This document shows, in pieces, positions 1 through 7,982 of a stretch of DNA of 23,363 nt. Numbering within the stretch: the stretch's first letter is position 1; each line of letters starts with the position of its first letter. Origin of the DNA: an uncultured Candidatus Saccharibacteria bacterium (GTDB taxonomy: Bacteria; Patescibacteriota; Saccharimonadia; Saccharimonadales; UBA4665); assembly GCA_903891235.1 (NCBI GenBank), contig CAITDW010000005.1, positions 1 to 23,363 on the forward strand, given 5' to 3'. Below the pieces are notes generated by a model. The model worked only from the letters and a program-made list of their open reading frames with translations, was not told the DNA's origin and searched no databases. A program made the translations under genes and the position numbers.

Positions 1-76
1 GGCGGGCCCGACCGGATTTGAACCGGCGATCTCCTCCGTGACAGGGAGGCATGTTAGGCCACTACACCACGAGCCC
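1..76 (-). tRNA. tRNA-Asp (anticodon GTC), 3' end at window edge
   Basis: Read on the minus strand, the sequence folds as a cloverleaf. The acceptor stem GGGCTCG/CGGGCCC has one U-G pair. The anticodon arm CCTCC/GGAGG encloses the loop CTGTCAC with anticodon GTC at 40-42, and the T arm GCCGG-TTCAAAT-CCGGT is canonical. G73 is at position 3, and the two Cs that follow suggest an encoded CCA whose final A lies just outside the window. GTC decodes the Asp codons GAC/GAU. Confidence 0.95.
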
Positions 77-97
77 TTAACCTAAACAACAGAGGTC

Positions 98-126
98 ATA
101 TTATCATTTATAAACACAAAAAGCAA
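98..126 (-). promoter_or_regulatory. Putative promoter of tRNA-Asp
   Basis: On the minus strand TTGCTT (126-121) is separated by 17 nt from TAATAT (103-98), placing transcription start about 15 nt before the tRNA 5' end at 76. The spacing is ideal and the hexamers are moderate matches. No other gene on this strand would need a promoter here. Confidence 0.4.
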
Positions 127-132
127 TTTTTT

Positions 133-1218
133 TTAATTGAGATGAATATAATAATGTGTTTTTTCTGATTTCATTAAGGGGTCTATGAAATATGATATAG
201 GCTTGTAGTTAATTAAAATATGGGCTGCTTGGACTTGTCTATTTTGGTTTGATATAACCTTTACTATTTCAAGACCCGTCCCAATGTTAATAATTCCTGA
301 TACCTGACCAGATTGTAATCTAAAGATATTACTAATAGTTTGTGGAGCTAAGGATTTATTATCTGATGTTATAGTAAAGCTAAATTGGCCACCATTATTT
401 TTACTAGTTGCATCATCAGAATATTGCTTAGCAACGGTTGAAAAATCTGTATTGCTATTTAATAAATCTAGGGCCGCTTGAGCTTTTGAATTTGTTTGAG
501 TATCTAGTTTAGTAACGACTTTCTGCGAAAGGATCTGGTATGTTAATTCCCTCTTGAAGTCATCTATAGTCCAACCCCAGTATTGAGCAAGAACATTATT
601 TAAGACCTGATTATTATCACCTAATAAATTCTGTTTTTTTAATAAATTTATTTCATTATTAATATCACTAGCAGATACCTTAACACCATTTTTGTTAGCT
701 AACTGCTTGATATACGCATTATCAACGACATCTTTTAAGGCCTGGCGTTTAAAATTATCTAGCTGCTGTTTACCTTCTACTGAATTAAAATCTATTTGTT
801 GTTGAGATTGATAGTAGTGAATGTAATGCTTAAGCTCAAATAAATAATTTTCATACTCAACAAAACTAGGTCCAGCTTTAGCTATCGGAAAAGGAATAAC
901 TTTCGTAACACCATAAATAAAAGAAGAATAATTTTGATATTTATATAATGATAATCCGCTAAAAGTGAAAAACCCAATAATAACAGCCGCTAGCAAGATA
1001 GTTGATATTATAACTACTCTATTTTTAGAATGCTGTAATGGGTAAATATACTTTCTAGCAGTAGATAAAATCTCTTCCCTATGATCATTGACAGTTTCAT
1101 TTGTTATTTTAGGCAGTGACTCTAATGCTTCTTTATATTGATTGGCAACAAACTTATCCTTATTTATAGGTATATGTTTTTTTATAAATTTAATTGGCTT
1201 AGGCTTCTTCAGTTTCAT
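133..1218 (-). CDS. Membrane-anchored SurA/PrsA-like foldase with parvulin-type PPIase domain
   Basis: Probable extracytoplasmic peptidyl-prolyl isomerase or chaperone of 361 aa. A basic cytoplasmic N-terminus of about 67 residues precedes one membrane helix (about 68-87). A SurA_N-like helical region covers about 100-235, including the sequence GWTIDDFKREL. A PpiC/rotamase-like stretch covers about 245-322, with DFSTVAKQYSDDATSKNNGG, the LQSGQVSGII element and a GLEIVKVI end strand. The usual first strand of the fold (HILV) is not upstream; an AAHILI segment occurs instead at 331-336, so isomerase activity is uncertain and a chaperone role is as likely. The start is chosen at ATG 1218 because AAGGA lies 7 nt upstream; a TTG one codon earlier is worse placed. 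It overlaps the 3' end of the PH-domain gene by 20 nt, so the two are co-transcribed. It probably helps fold secreted proteins. Confidence 0.75.
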   Translation of the reverse strand: MKLKKPKPIKFIKKHIPINKDKFVANQYKEALESLPKITNETVNDHREEILSTARKYIYPLQHSKNRVVIISTILLAAVIIGFFTFSGLSLYKYQNYSSFIYGVTKVIPFPIAKAGPSFVEYENYLFELKHYIHYYQSQQQIDFNSVEGKQQLDNFKRQALKDVVDNAYIKQLANKNGVKVSASDINNEINLLKKQNLLGDNNQVLNNVLAQYWGWTIDDFKRELTYQILSQKVVTKLDTQTNSKAQAALDLLNSNTDFSTVAKQYSDDATSKNNGGQFSFTITSDNKSLAPQTISNIFRLQSGQVSGIINIGTGLEIVKVISNQNRQVQAAHILINYKPISYFIDPLMKSEKTHYYIHLN

Positions 1219-1762
1219 CAATTATTCCTTGGTTAATTTGTATGTCTGATCCACTAGAAGGATTATAGCTATTAGAAATTATACCTTCTTCTCGTAATAT
1301 TTGAAGTATTCTCTTCTGTACTTTAGCTGGATGATGAACATCGTGAATTATAAGATCACCCACAAAAGTTTGCATCATTAAAGTTCCTGCCCCCAAAAGA
1401 GTCTCCTGTATACCTGAAACCTGGTAGTTAACCATTTGAATTTGATTCAAACCCATGTCTACAACACTTCTATGAAAAAGTCCTTTTTGAGTGATTTGAA
1501 TTAGTCTTTGATTCGTAAATATGAAAACACTAAAATTCCAGGATATCCAAAAAGGTAAGAAAAATAACAGCCCAACTACCAAACCCACCCCCAAGCCTCC
1601 AAAAAAGTAAATGAACTGAGGATTTAATAAAGACGGTAATGTTCCAGCAAGTAAGGATAACATAAATACAATTAAGCCTTTACGCATAACTATAGGGTGC
1701 TTATGGAAAACGTAGAGTACCTCCTCGTTTTCTAATTGATCTTCAAAATATTTATGTCCCAT
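1199..1762 (-). CDS. PH domain-containing membrane protein (YdbS-like bPH2 family)
   Basis: 187 aa. Two closely spaced hydrophobic helices (about 30-50 and 52-76) are followed by a C-terminal bacterial PH-like domain. That domain contains NQRLIQITQKGLFHRSVVDM, the Q-I-Q-N/Y-type strand MGLNQIQMVNYQ and GAGTLMMQTFVGDLIIHDVHHPAKV, the typical order for this family. The function of these proteins is generally unknown; they sit in the cytoplasmic membrane and are often linked to envelope homeostasis. The ATG at 1762 has no clear Shine-Dalgarno sequence. The gene overlaps the downstream foldase, forming a two-gene unit. Confidence 0.8.
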   Translation of the reverse strand: MGHKYFEDQLENEEVLYVFHKHPIVMRKGLIVFMLSLLAGTLPSLLNPQFIYFFGGLGVGLVVGLLFFLPFWISWNFSVFIFTNQRLIQITQKGLFHRSVVDMGLNQIQMVNYQVSGIQETLLGAGTLMMQTFVGDLIIHDVHHPAKVQKRILQILREEGIISNSYNPSSGSDIQINQGIIDETEEA

Positions 1763-1813
1763 ATGAGTAATTAGATAATAGTCTAGTTATTCTGTATACT
1801 ATTTTTATTATCT

Positions 1814-1888
1814 GCCCCCATAGTTTAATGGATAAAATAATTCCGTCCTAAGGAAATGCTCCACGTTCGAATCGTGGTGGGGGCACCA
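1814..1888 (+). tRNA. tRNA-Arg (anticodon CCT)
   Basis: The acceptor stem GCCCCCA/TGGGGGC, the D arm GTTT/AAAT, the anticodon loop GTCCTAA (anticodon CCT at 1847-1849), the T arm CCACG-TTCGAAT-CGTGG, discriminator A and encoded CCA (1886-1888) are all visible. Anticodon CCT reads AGG. Two small oddities are G at position 32 and an A-A apposition at the top of the anticodon stem (27-43). A weak -10-like TATACT at 1795-1800 lies just upstream. Confidence 0.93.
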
Positions 1889-1916
1889 ATGATGAACCAT
1901 CATCATTTCATTTGGT
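1885..1916. terminator. Possible hairpin between convergent tRNA-Arg and ndk
   Basis: AATGATG (1888-1894) pairs with CATCATT (1901-1907) over a 6-nt loop. ACCAA (1885-1889) can also pair with TTGGT (1912-1916) across a bulge. It lies between two convergent transcription units, where a shared terminator is expected, but there is no strong U-tract. Confidence 0.3.
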
Positions 1917-1925
1917 GAATTAACC

Positions 1926-2426
1926 CTAACTTGGCTGAGTAAACTTTTCATGTAAAGTCTTATATTTAAATAATTCATCTTTTTTAAACCAATGTTTAAT
2001 TTCCATTTTTGCCTCATCTATATCACCGGAAGCATGTACGATATTCGCAACACCCACCTCTACATCATTGGCATGCATAAAACTAATATGAGCATAGTCT
2101 CCCCTGATAGTTCCAGGTACGGCTTCCTTGGGTTCAGTCGTGCCAGACATTTTTCTAACTTGATCTACTGCACCAACACCTTCTAAAACTAGAGCTATAA
2201 CTGGACCATTAGTCATCATATCTAGAGTAACATCAAGTGCCTTCTGTCCCCTTCTTGTCCCAAGCTTAGATATGGTTTCATAGTGATGATAGTAATGGTC
2301 TCTGTCTGGATTAACCATCTTAACACCGACTATTTTTAGGCCTACTCTTTCAAACCTAGATATAATTTCTCCAGTTATGGCTCTTTGTATAGTGTCTGGT
2401 TTTAAAATTACTAATGTTTGTTCCAT
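1926..2426 (-). CDS. ndk: Nucleoside diphosphate kinase
   Basis: Transfers the gamma phosphate from NTPs (mainly ATP) to NDPs through a phospho-histidine intermediate; cytosolic, nucleotide metabolism. Numbered from ATG 2426, it has the substrate-binding KPD at 9-11, the RKMSGTTEP loop at 91-99, GTIRGDYA at 105-112 and the active-site N-I-V-H-A-S with His131. At 166 aa it is longer than the usual 140-150. Extra residues sit in the region after YYHHYETISK and in about ten residues between GDYA and the His motif, a pattern I associate with archaeal or CPR-type Ndk. The start is set at ATG 2426, not 2432, because AAGG is 6 nt upstream of the former and directly abuts the latter. It is a single-gene transcript with its own promoter, divergent from the glycosyltransferase gene. 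Confidence 0.95.
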   Translation of the reverse strand: MEQTLVILKPDTIQRAITGEIISRFERVGLKIVGVKMVNPDRDHYYHHYETISKLGTRRGQKALDVTLDMMTNGPVIALVLEGVGAVDQVRKMSGTTEPKEAVPGTIRGDYAHISFMHANDVEVGVANIVHASGDIDEAKMEIKHWFKKDELFKYKTLHEKFTQPS

Positions 2427-2455
2427 TATCATCCTTATATTATATTGTTATATAC

Positions 2456-2464
2456 ATTATATCA
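2456..2464 (-). promoter_or_regulatory. ndk promoter (extended -10)
   Basis: On the minus strand TG-A-TATAAT is a perfect extended -10 with the TATAAT hexamer at 2461-2456. The predicted start is near 2449, about 23 nt before the ndk ATG, leaving room for the AAGG ribosome site. No convincing -35 is present, as expected for extended -10 promoters. Confidence 0.55.
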
Positions 2465-2511
2465 GCATCCTTCTCTATATTAATAATATTGATTGCTAGA
2501 ATATTTATTTT

Positions 2512-2539
2512 TTGACTATTTTAAAGCATGCTTTAAAAT
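2512..2539 (+). promoter_or_regulatory. Near-leaderless promoter of the glycosyltransferase gene
   Basis: TTGACT (2512-2517), a 16-nt spacer and TAAAAT (2534-2539) put the start near 2546, only about 3 nt before the ATG at 2549. This agrees with the absence of a Shine-Dalgarno sequence there. The palindrome at 2516-2541 covers the spacer and -10. Confidence 0.45.
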
Positions 2540-2541
2540 AG
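2516..2541. promoter_or_regulatory. Perfect 26-bp palindrome, candidate operator
   Basis: The 13-bp half site CTATTTTAAAGCA is followed by its exact reverse complement, centred on GCATGC. The symmetry breaks at 2515/2542. The element overlaps the end of the -35 and all of the -10 of the putative promoter, the classical position for a repressor dimer site. It could alternatively form a hairpin or be a recombinase site (11-bp arms around CATG). Confidence 0.55.
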
Positions 2542-2548
2542 ATTAGAT

Positions 2549-4960
2549 ATGGGGAAAAAACTTGCAATTATTATACCTACGTATAACGAAAAGGATAATA
2601 TTGAATCTCTAGTAAAAAAAATTGTGCCTTTCGTTAAAAATATATCTTGCTTTATTCTCTTCGTAGACGATAATTCACCAGATAATACCGGACAAGAAAT
2701 TGAAAGAATCAAAAATAGATATAATTCAAAAAACCTTACAATTAATCTATTGAGCCGAAAAAACAAACAAGGCCTTGGCTCTGCCTATATTGATGGTTTT
2801 AAATCAATTCTTAAAAAGAATACGTTTGATTATATTATTCAAATGGATGCCGACTTATCTCATGATCCAAAATACATCAAAAAATTCCTAAAGGAGATAG
2901 ATGGTAATTCTATGGTAATTGGGAGTAGATATTTGAACAGTAAATCGCTTCCTGATTGGAAATTATCTCGTAAAATAGTTAGCATACTCGGAAATGCCTA
3001 TCTTCAATTAGTTTTAAGAACTGGAATAAAAGACTATACAACTGGGTTTAATATTATTGACTGTGATGATTTAAAAAAAATTAATTTAGATGAAATCAGC
3101 TCTAAGGGTTACTGCTTTCAAATAGAGTTAAAATATAAACTACACACTCTAAGAAAAAAGACATCAGAAATACCAATTGTTTTTAAGGATCGTCGGATTG
3201 GTCATTCAAAACTACCAAAAAGTACTATAATCTCTACCCTTTATCTGCCCATAAAATTAATTGTTAATAAATATTTAAAAATATTTTTAAATTGGAGATT
3301 TAAAAATATTTTTATGGAGATTATATGTATATTGACAGTTTTTCTATCAACTACGATTTTATTGTCTATCGTTTATAATACGAGATTCATTAATTACTTA
3401 TTATTTGATGCAGATTCATTATCGCTTGCACTTTTGAAGCATTCTATATTTACTCTCCATAGTAAATTTTCATATATTGGATCGTCCCAATTAAACCTTT
3501 TTCCTGAAGCTATATTCTATTTGATAGCCTCTAGTTTTACAAAGTCTATTCAATGGTCATTTATTATCAGCGCTTATATAAACATTTTCTCAATCTATAT
3601 ATTAATAAGACTTTTATTGAGACAAATAACCAATAAAAGTGCAGTCTATCGAAATATACTTGCCTCATTAGCATGTATATTATTAATGATTATAATGGCT
3701 TCACAAGCAAGTACTGCTAGTGAAGACTCATCTACTGCACTGTTTTTTATAAATACTACTTACTATTACGGAATAATTTTAACAGGATTAGTTCAACTGG
3801 CTTTTACTTTATATATTCTCAAAAGAGAATCCTGGCTAAAAAAATATTGGTTTAATATTCTTATACTAATAATAGTTGGTTTAATGGTTGCATCGAATCC
3901 ATTATATATAGCTCAAATCACCATGCCTCTTATTATATGTCTTATAATTCTTGGACTCATGAAGATATATACATTTAGAAAGTTATTGCCAATATTTATA
4001 TTTAATGTCTTGGCGGTTGCAATAGGATTTTTGTTGAGGGAACCGATAAAAAACATGTTTGCAGAATCATTATCTCAACATATTTCTACAAAAAATATAG
4101 ATGTTAAAAATGGTTTTTTGAACTTCCTTACTAATTTTGGTAGCGTTGACTCAAGCTTAATGTCTGAATTCAGATCACTGCTCCCGCTGATTATTTATTT
4201 TGGTCTATTAATAGCTTTTCTTAAAAAACTAAAAAACTTTAGAAATATTAACAAAATTGAATTAACTGCATTAATTTTTATATTATTAGAGCCAGTTATT
4301 TTAATTACTATTTTAGTAGTTAGCGGAAGTTTTAAATTTACTATGGGAATATCAAACGGTAGATACTGTTTACCTATATTTATACTCCCTACTATTGGAC
4401 TTATAATTATACTCATTGATGCTAGAGAAAAAGTAAAAAGGAACATAGTCTTAATTTTCCTGACACTCTTTTTGTTAATAACAGTATTAGGAATGAATAG
4501 CCTAAAGGACGTTATAAAAACATCAAACTCTCAGCCTCCAGACGTTGCCTGCTTAGAAAAAAGTCAAAATAATCGACAAACTACTGGCTTAGCTCCATAT
4601 GGCTTAAGATATCTATCCATTTACGATACTCAACAAAATGTACTTCAATCTACAAGATGGAAAATTGGAGCTCATTCAGTAGTTAGTTTTTTTCCTTTTA
4701 CAATAAACAAGGATGACTATAAAAATAAAAAGATTAATTTCATATTAATTGAAAATCCTTATAAAGTAGGAAGCTTAATGACTCCATTCAACACATTATA
4801 TGGGTTTAAATTAGACCAAACTGAATATGGTCAACCAAGTAAAATAACAAAGTGTCAATTATTTACAGTATATAATTATGATACTAAAAGTAAAGGATAT
4901 AAATTAATAAATTCTAACTATAATAAAGTCATAAATAATAAATACAAAATAAATGTTTAA
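2549..4960 (+). CDS. Polyprenol-phosphate glycosyltransferase (GT2, DPM1-like) fused to polytopic GT-C-like domain
   Basis: 803 aa. Residues 1-245 are a complete GT2 domain of the polyprenol-phosphate mannose/glucose synthase type: PTYNE at 10-14, VDDNSPDNT at 39-47, the metal-binding MDADLSHDP at 99-107, GSRY at 125-128, TTGFNI at 164-169 and RRIGHSK at 215-221. It should transfer a sugar from a nucleotide donor to a lipid phosphate carrier on the cytoplasmic face. Residues about 255-650 contain roughly ten membrane helices. An acidic DAD (287-289) lies just after the first helix, where GT-C enzymes place their catalytic acid, and an NGRYCLP segment (603-609) lies before a late helix. About 150 extracytoplasmic residues end the protein. 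The likely role (inference) is coupled synthesis of a lipid-linked sugar and its transfer outside the membrane. The recombinase gene follows by 24 nt, with no functional link evident. Confidence 0.8.
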   Translation: MGKKLAIIIPTYNEKDNIESLVKKIVPFVKNISCFILFVDDNSPDNTGQEIERIKNRYNSKNLTINLLSRKNKQGLGSAYIDGFKSILKKNTFDYIIQMDADLSHDPKYIKKFLKEIDGNSMVIGSRYLNSKSLPDWKLSRKIVSILGNAYLQLVLRTGIKDYTTGFNIIDCDDLKKINLDEISSKGYCFQIELKYKLHTLRKKTSEIPIVFKDRRIGHSKLPKSTIISTLYLPIKLIVNKYLKIFLNWRFKNIFMEIICILTVFLSTTILLSIVYNTRFINYLLFDADSLSLALLKHSIFTLHSKFSYIGSSQLNLFPEAIFYLIASSFTKSIQWSFIISAYINIFSIYILIRLLLRQITNKSAVYRNILASLACILLMIIMASQASTASEDSSTALFFINTTYYYGIILTGLVQLAFTLYILKRESWLKKYWFNILILIIVGLMVASNPLYIAQITMPLIICLIILGLMKIYTFRKLLPIFIFNVLAVAIGFLLREPIKNMFAESLSQHISTKNIDVKNGFLNFLTNFGSVDSSLMSEFRSLLPLIIYFGLLIAFLKKLKNFRNINKIELTALIFILLEPVILITILVVSGSFKFTMGISNGRYCLPIFILPTIGLIIILIDAREKVKRNIVLIFLTLFLLITVLGMNSLKDVIKTSNSQPPDVACLEKSQNNRQTTGLAPYGLRYLSIYDTQQNVLQSTRWKIGAHSVVSFFPFTINKDDYKNKKINFILIENPYKVGSLMTPFNTLYGFKLDQTEYGQPSKITKCQLFTVYNYDTKSKGYKLINSNYNKVINNKYKINV

Positions 4961-4984
4961 TAGTTTCGTGAGATAATTGAATTA

Positions 4985-5890
4985 ATGAAAATTAGCTCAC
5001 TTAAAACAGATTTTTTAGAATACATGGAGATTGAGCAAAATCGCTCACAACAAACAATTGCAAATTATGATCATTATTTAACAAGATTATTAGACTTTGC
5101 TGGTGATATAGATGTAAAAGATATAAATAATGAACTTATTCGTAAATGGAGAATATGGCTCAATCGACTAGGGACCAATATTAATGATGATCTGGCAAAA
5201 ACAACTCAAAACTATCATCTCATAGCACTTAGAAGTTTTTTGAAATATTGCTCAAAACGAGAAATCATAACATTATCTCCAGATAAAATAGAACTAGCAA
5301 AAACGTCTAGAAAACAGGTTACTTTTCTTACTTCTGAAGAAATAAATCTAATGATTAAACAAACTGATTCATCACTAATAGGCTTAAGGGATAGAGCAAT
5401 TATTGAATTACTTTTCTCAAGTGGCCTTAGAATTAGTGAACTAGTTAGTTTAGATAAGGATACTATAAATTTAAAAAGAAAAGAATTCATGGTTAGAGGT
5501 AAGGGTCAAAAAGATAGGCCAATTTTCATAAGTAATCTATCGGAGCAGTACATTACAGAATATCTCAATAATAGAAAAGATACTATGATGCCTCTGTTTA
5601 TAAACTATAGTCCTAGAAATAATCAGGGGGAAGCAATTCAATCAAAAAGATTATCGGCAAGGAGTATTCAGAGATTAATAGCAAGATATGCTAAATTAGC
5701 TGGTATAACAAAAGTTGTTAGTCCTCATACCCTAAGGCACTCATTTGCTACAGAATTACTAATGAACGGAGCGGATATTAGAAGCGTGCAAGCCATGTTA
5801 GGTCATAGTAACATTGCTACAACCCAAATATACACCCACGTAACAGACTCACATTTAAAAGAAGTTCATAACAAATTTCACAAAAATTAA
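4985..5890 (+). CDS. Tyrosine recombinase, XerC/XerD type
   Basis: 301 aa, full family length. The N-terminal SAM-like DNA-binding domain (about 1-105, with SQQTIANYDHYLTRLLDF) precedes a catalytic domain with the complete set R149 (SSGLRISEL), K173 (VRGKGQKDRP), H248 and R251 (PHTLRHSFATELL), H274 (MLGHSNIATTQIYTH) and Tyr283. It breaks and rejoins DNA through a 3'-phosphotyrosine. The size and the AT-rich non-mobile context suggest a housekeeping Xer for chromosome dimer resolution, not a phage integrase; which Xer subtype is not decidable here. There is a 24-nt gap after the glycosyltransferase and only a weak GAG ribosome site 12 nt upstream. The gene is convergent with the pilus locus. 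Confidence 0.9.
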   Translation: MKISSLKTDFLEYMEIEQNRSQQTIANYDHYLTRLLDFAGDIDVKDINNELIRKWRIWLNRLGTNINDDLAKTTQNYHLIALRSFLKYCSKREIITLSPDKIELAKTSRKQVTFLTSEEINLMIKQTDSSLIGLRDRAIIELLFSSGLRISELVSLDKDTINLKRKEFMVRGKGQKDRPIFISNLSEQYITEYLNNRKDTMMPLFINYSPRNNQGEAIQSKRLSARSIQRLIARYAKLAGITKVVSPHTLRHSFATELLMNGADIRSVQAMLGHSNIATTQIYTHVTDSHLKEVHNKFHKN

Positions 5891-5901
5891 TATTAATTTT
5901 T
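5882..5901. terminator. AT palindrome between convergent genes, possible bidirectional terminator
   Basis: AAAAATTAAT is followed directly by its reverse complement, overlapping the recombinase stop codon and ending 6 nt before the end of the last pilus gene. It has A and T runs on both sides but no GC in the stem, so it would be a weak hairpin. Position is the main argument. Confidence 0.3.
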
Positions 5902-5907
5902 AATGAC

Positions 5908-7233
5908 CTAATTTAATTTAAAACTACAAGTATCAGAACCCACGGCCTTATTTGCTGGGTCATTGAAATCAGTCGCACTAAGAATACCAGTTGTATTCTT
6001 AAGAGTTAGTAATTTACAAATACTATTTGTTGATTGCAGGGCATAACTAGCTGAATTAGATGGAATTATGGAGGAAATAGTCGAATATGCCAGTACTCTT
6101 CGTGCAACACCATTAGTAACGGCTGTGACATCTATCTGTGCTTCGGAGCCACTAAAGTATAGGGTATTGGCATTGGCATCCTGTGCTGATATAGTAACAT
6201 TACTATCCTGACCAAGAGAAACAAGATTGAGCCAGTCACAATATTTACCTATGTTTGTTAGACTAGCGTCGTCAGCCGAAGGGTTATTAGTTGAATTATA
6301 AATGGGATTCTCATTATAACACTTAATACTTGCAGTCTCCGCACCTGAAGTGTTATTGCCGCTCACTACATTACTGCTATTGATATTGCCATAATTATCA
6401 CTTCTAAGATTTATGGGTGTATTTTTAAGTGTTAAATCCATGATACTAGAATTGGTAGCTTTTCCATCTGGGACAAAATAAATAACATTAGACTGATTCT
6501 CAAGTATTCTAGACCAATTATTCAATGGGCTAGAACCACCAGAATTAAGCAAATTAGTATCCTTATTGTTAGTATTATAAAGATTAACAGTACTAGGATC
6601 TGGTGCGACTCCTACTCTTAATAAGCCCGCACCGCAACTAGGGTTATAAGTTGCTGTGAGTTGTGCTACAAAAAAATTAGATGAATCACAGGCAATGAGA
6701 TTAGTAGAATTATTTGAGTTTGATCCTATCCAGCTTATGTTAATAGTATAAGTTTGAGTATTTAATGGAGAACCATCTGAATTAACCAGATTTATTCTAG
6801 CTATTTTAGAGGCGCTACTACTAACAGAATTATATACAAGTTTAGGTATTAAAGTATTATACTTAGCACAAGTTATTTTTGTGGATGAATCAATAAATTG
6901 GAGATAGGGTGCCGTACCACTATAAGTACTAATTAAATTCTGAGGGGGTGTTTTATTAGGAATTAAGCCATCGCAAGAAGAATCGTTTTGACCTGTTAGA
7001 TCACCTTTTATGATACCTTGGGTAATCTCATTAATCGCAGATTGTGCTGCATAATATGATTTATTACTTAGCTGATTGTTAAGAGTCTGTGAATTTTGGC
7101 TAGAAGAAATTTCACCAAAACCTAAAATAATGAGGCCCAAAATAATGACAAATATAATTGTGACTAATAAAGAGATTACTCCCTCTTGGTTATTTGCTAA
7201 ATCTCTCTTACTCATTACTATTATGTTTATCAT
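5908..7233 (-). CDS. PilX/GspK-like minor pilin, probable tip subunit
   Basis: 441 aa. A short leader ends in QEG (Gly18), followed by a single hydrophobic helix (19-41, starting VISLLVTIIF) and an amphipathic stretch with SYYAAQSAINEITQG, typical of PilX/GspK proteins. There is no Glu at +5 of the predicted mature protein, as in the GspK tip pseudopilin, which needs no partner above it. The rest is a large Ser/Asn-rich extracellular domain with at least eight Cys, probably disulphide-bonded. It is the last gene of a four-gene minor pilin block and starts 2 nt after the preceding stop. ATG 7233 is preferred over the internal Met at residue 7. The assignment rests on N-terminus and position; the globular domain is not recognised. 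Confidence 0.65.
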   Translation of the reverse strand: MINIIVMSKRDLANNQEGVISLLVTIIFVIILGLIILGFGEISSSQNSQTLNNQLSNKSYYAAQSAINEITQGIIKGDLTGQNDSSCDGLIPNKTPPQNLISTYSGTAPYLQFIDSSTKITCAKYNTLIPKLVYNSVSSSASKIARINLVNSDGSPLNTQTYTINISWIGSNSNNSTNLIACDSSNFFVAQLTATYNPSCGAGLLRVGVAPDPSTVNLYNTNNKDTNLLNSGGSSPLNNWSRILENQSNVIYFVPDGKATNSSIMDLTLKNTPINLRSDNYGNINSSNVVSGNNTSGAETASIKCYNENPIYNSTNNPSADDASLTNIGKYCDWLNLVSLGQDSNVTISAQDANANTLYFSGSEAQIDVTAVTNGVARRVLAYSTISSIIPSNSASYALQSTNSICKLLTLKNTTGILSATDFNDPANKAVGSDTCSFKLN

Positions 7234-7235
7234 AC

Positions 7236-7982
7236 TTAGATTGATTTATCAACATAAGTTTTAAGTTCAACAACAGAACAAAATTTTCCATATGTTTTAC
7301 ACTGCTGGTAATTGTTAGTTGAAGGATCATTATTGTAATTTCCATCAATTCCATAAGCTAACTTAACATCTATAAAGAACAAATTGTTGCTGTTATTAAC
7401 TTTTTGCACAATAAACTTTAATAATCGCATGTTATTTGGCACAAGAGATAATACTGTTGCACCTGTTGCATTGCTACCAAAAATATTATTTATAGGATTA
7501 AACGCCTGAGCAAAATTATTCAGGTCTGGACTACCCGTACTCGATATTGTAGGGTTGCAGCTTGGATCAGATAGTAAAATTAAAGCAGCAGAAGCCTGGG
7601 AATCTGCGCTAATTGCAACACTGCTTGGGTTTACTATTCCCCCTATTTGATAAATATACTCGTTATTATCTATACAAAGGAAAGATTCATAATTAGCAGG
7701 ATTTAAATTGGCTCCTGTTGAATTCCATGGCAATGGAGGATTAGAGGTCCCAGTAATGTTAGCGCTTGCTGAATTTATGATCTGCTCAGATATCGTATTA
7801 ACTATGTTTTTTGCAGCTGCCTGAGTTTGTCCAATTATAACCCCAGTGTAATAGGTCGAAGTTAGTTTATTGATCGTTAGAGTGATAATGATTAAAGCGC
7901 CGGAAAAAGTCGCAATAGCTATCAAAAATTCAATAATAGTAAAGCCTTGATTTGTAAATAATTTATTAGGTATTATTTTCAT
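7236..7982 (-). CDS. Prepilin-type minor pilin, PilW/GspJ-like
   Basis: 248 aa. The class III signal NQG(13)|FTIIEFLIA has Glu at +5, so PilD should cleave it after Gly13, and the mature N-terminal helix runs to about residue 45. The conserved aromatic-poor amphipathic continuation (AAAKNIVNTISEQI) resembles PilW. The C-terminal domain carries a CKTYGKFCSVVE segment that may form a disulphide loop. The ATG overlaps the stop of the upstream gene (ATGA, 7979-7982), indicating translational coupling. Its place as third in the H-I-J-K-like order supports the PilW/GspJ assignment; sequence alone only shows a prepilin. Confidence 0.65.
   Translation of the reverse strand: MKIIPNKLFTNQGFTIIEFLIAIATFSGALIIITLTINKLTSTYYTGVIIGQTQAAAKNIVNTISEQIINSASANITGTSNPPLPWNSTGANLNPANYESFLCIDNNEYIYQIGGIVNPSSVAISADSQASAALILLSDPSCNPTISSTGSPDLNNFAQAFNPINNIFGSNATGATVLSLVPNNMRLLKFIVQKVNNSNNLFFIDVKLAYGIDGNYNNDPSTNNYQQCKTYGKFCSVVELKTYVDKSI

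Noticed and set aside
1808..2017. Minus-strand open frame across tRNA-Arg and the end of ndk
   Set aside because: It overlaps a clear tRNA and the ndk C-terminus; not a gene.
4985..5890. Recombinase gene as integrase of a prophage or integrative element
   Set aside because: No phage, relaxase or transposase genes, no att-like direct repeats at either tRNA, and base composition is uniform. A housekeeping Xer role is simpler.
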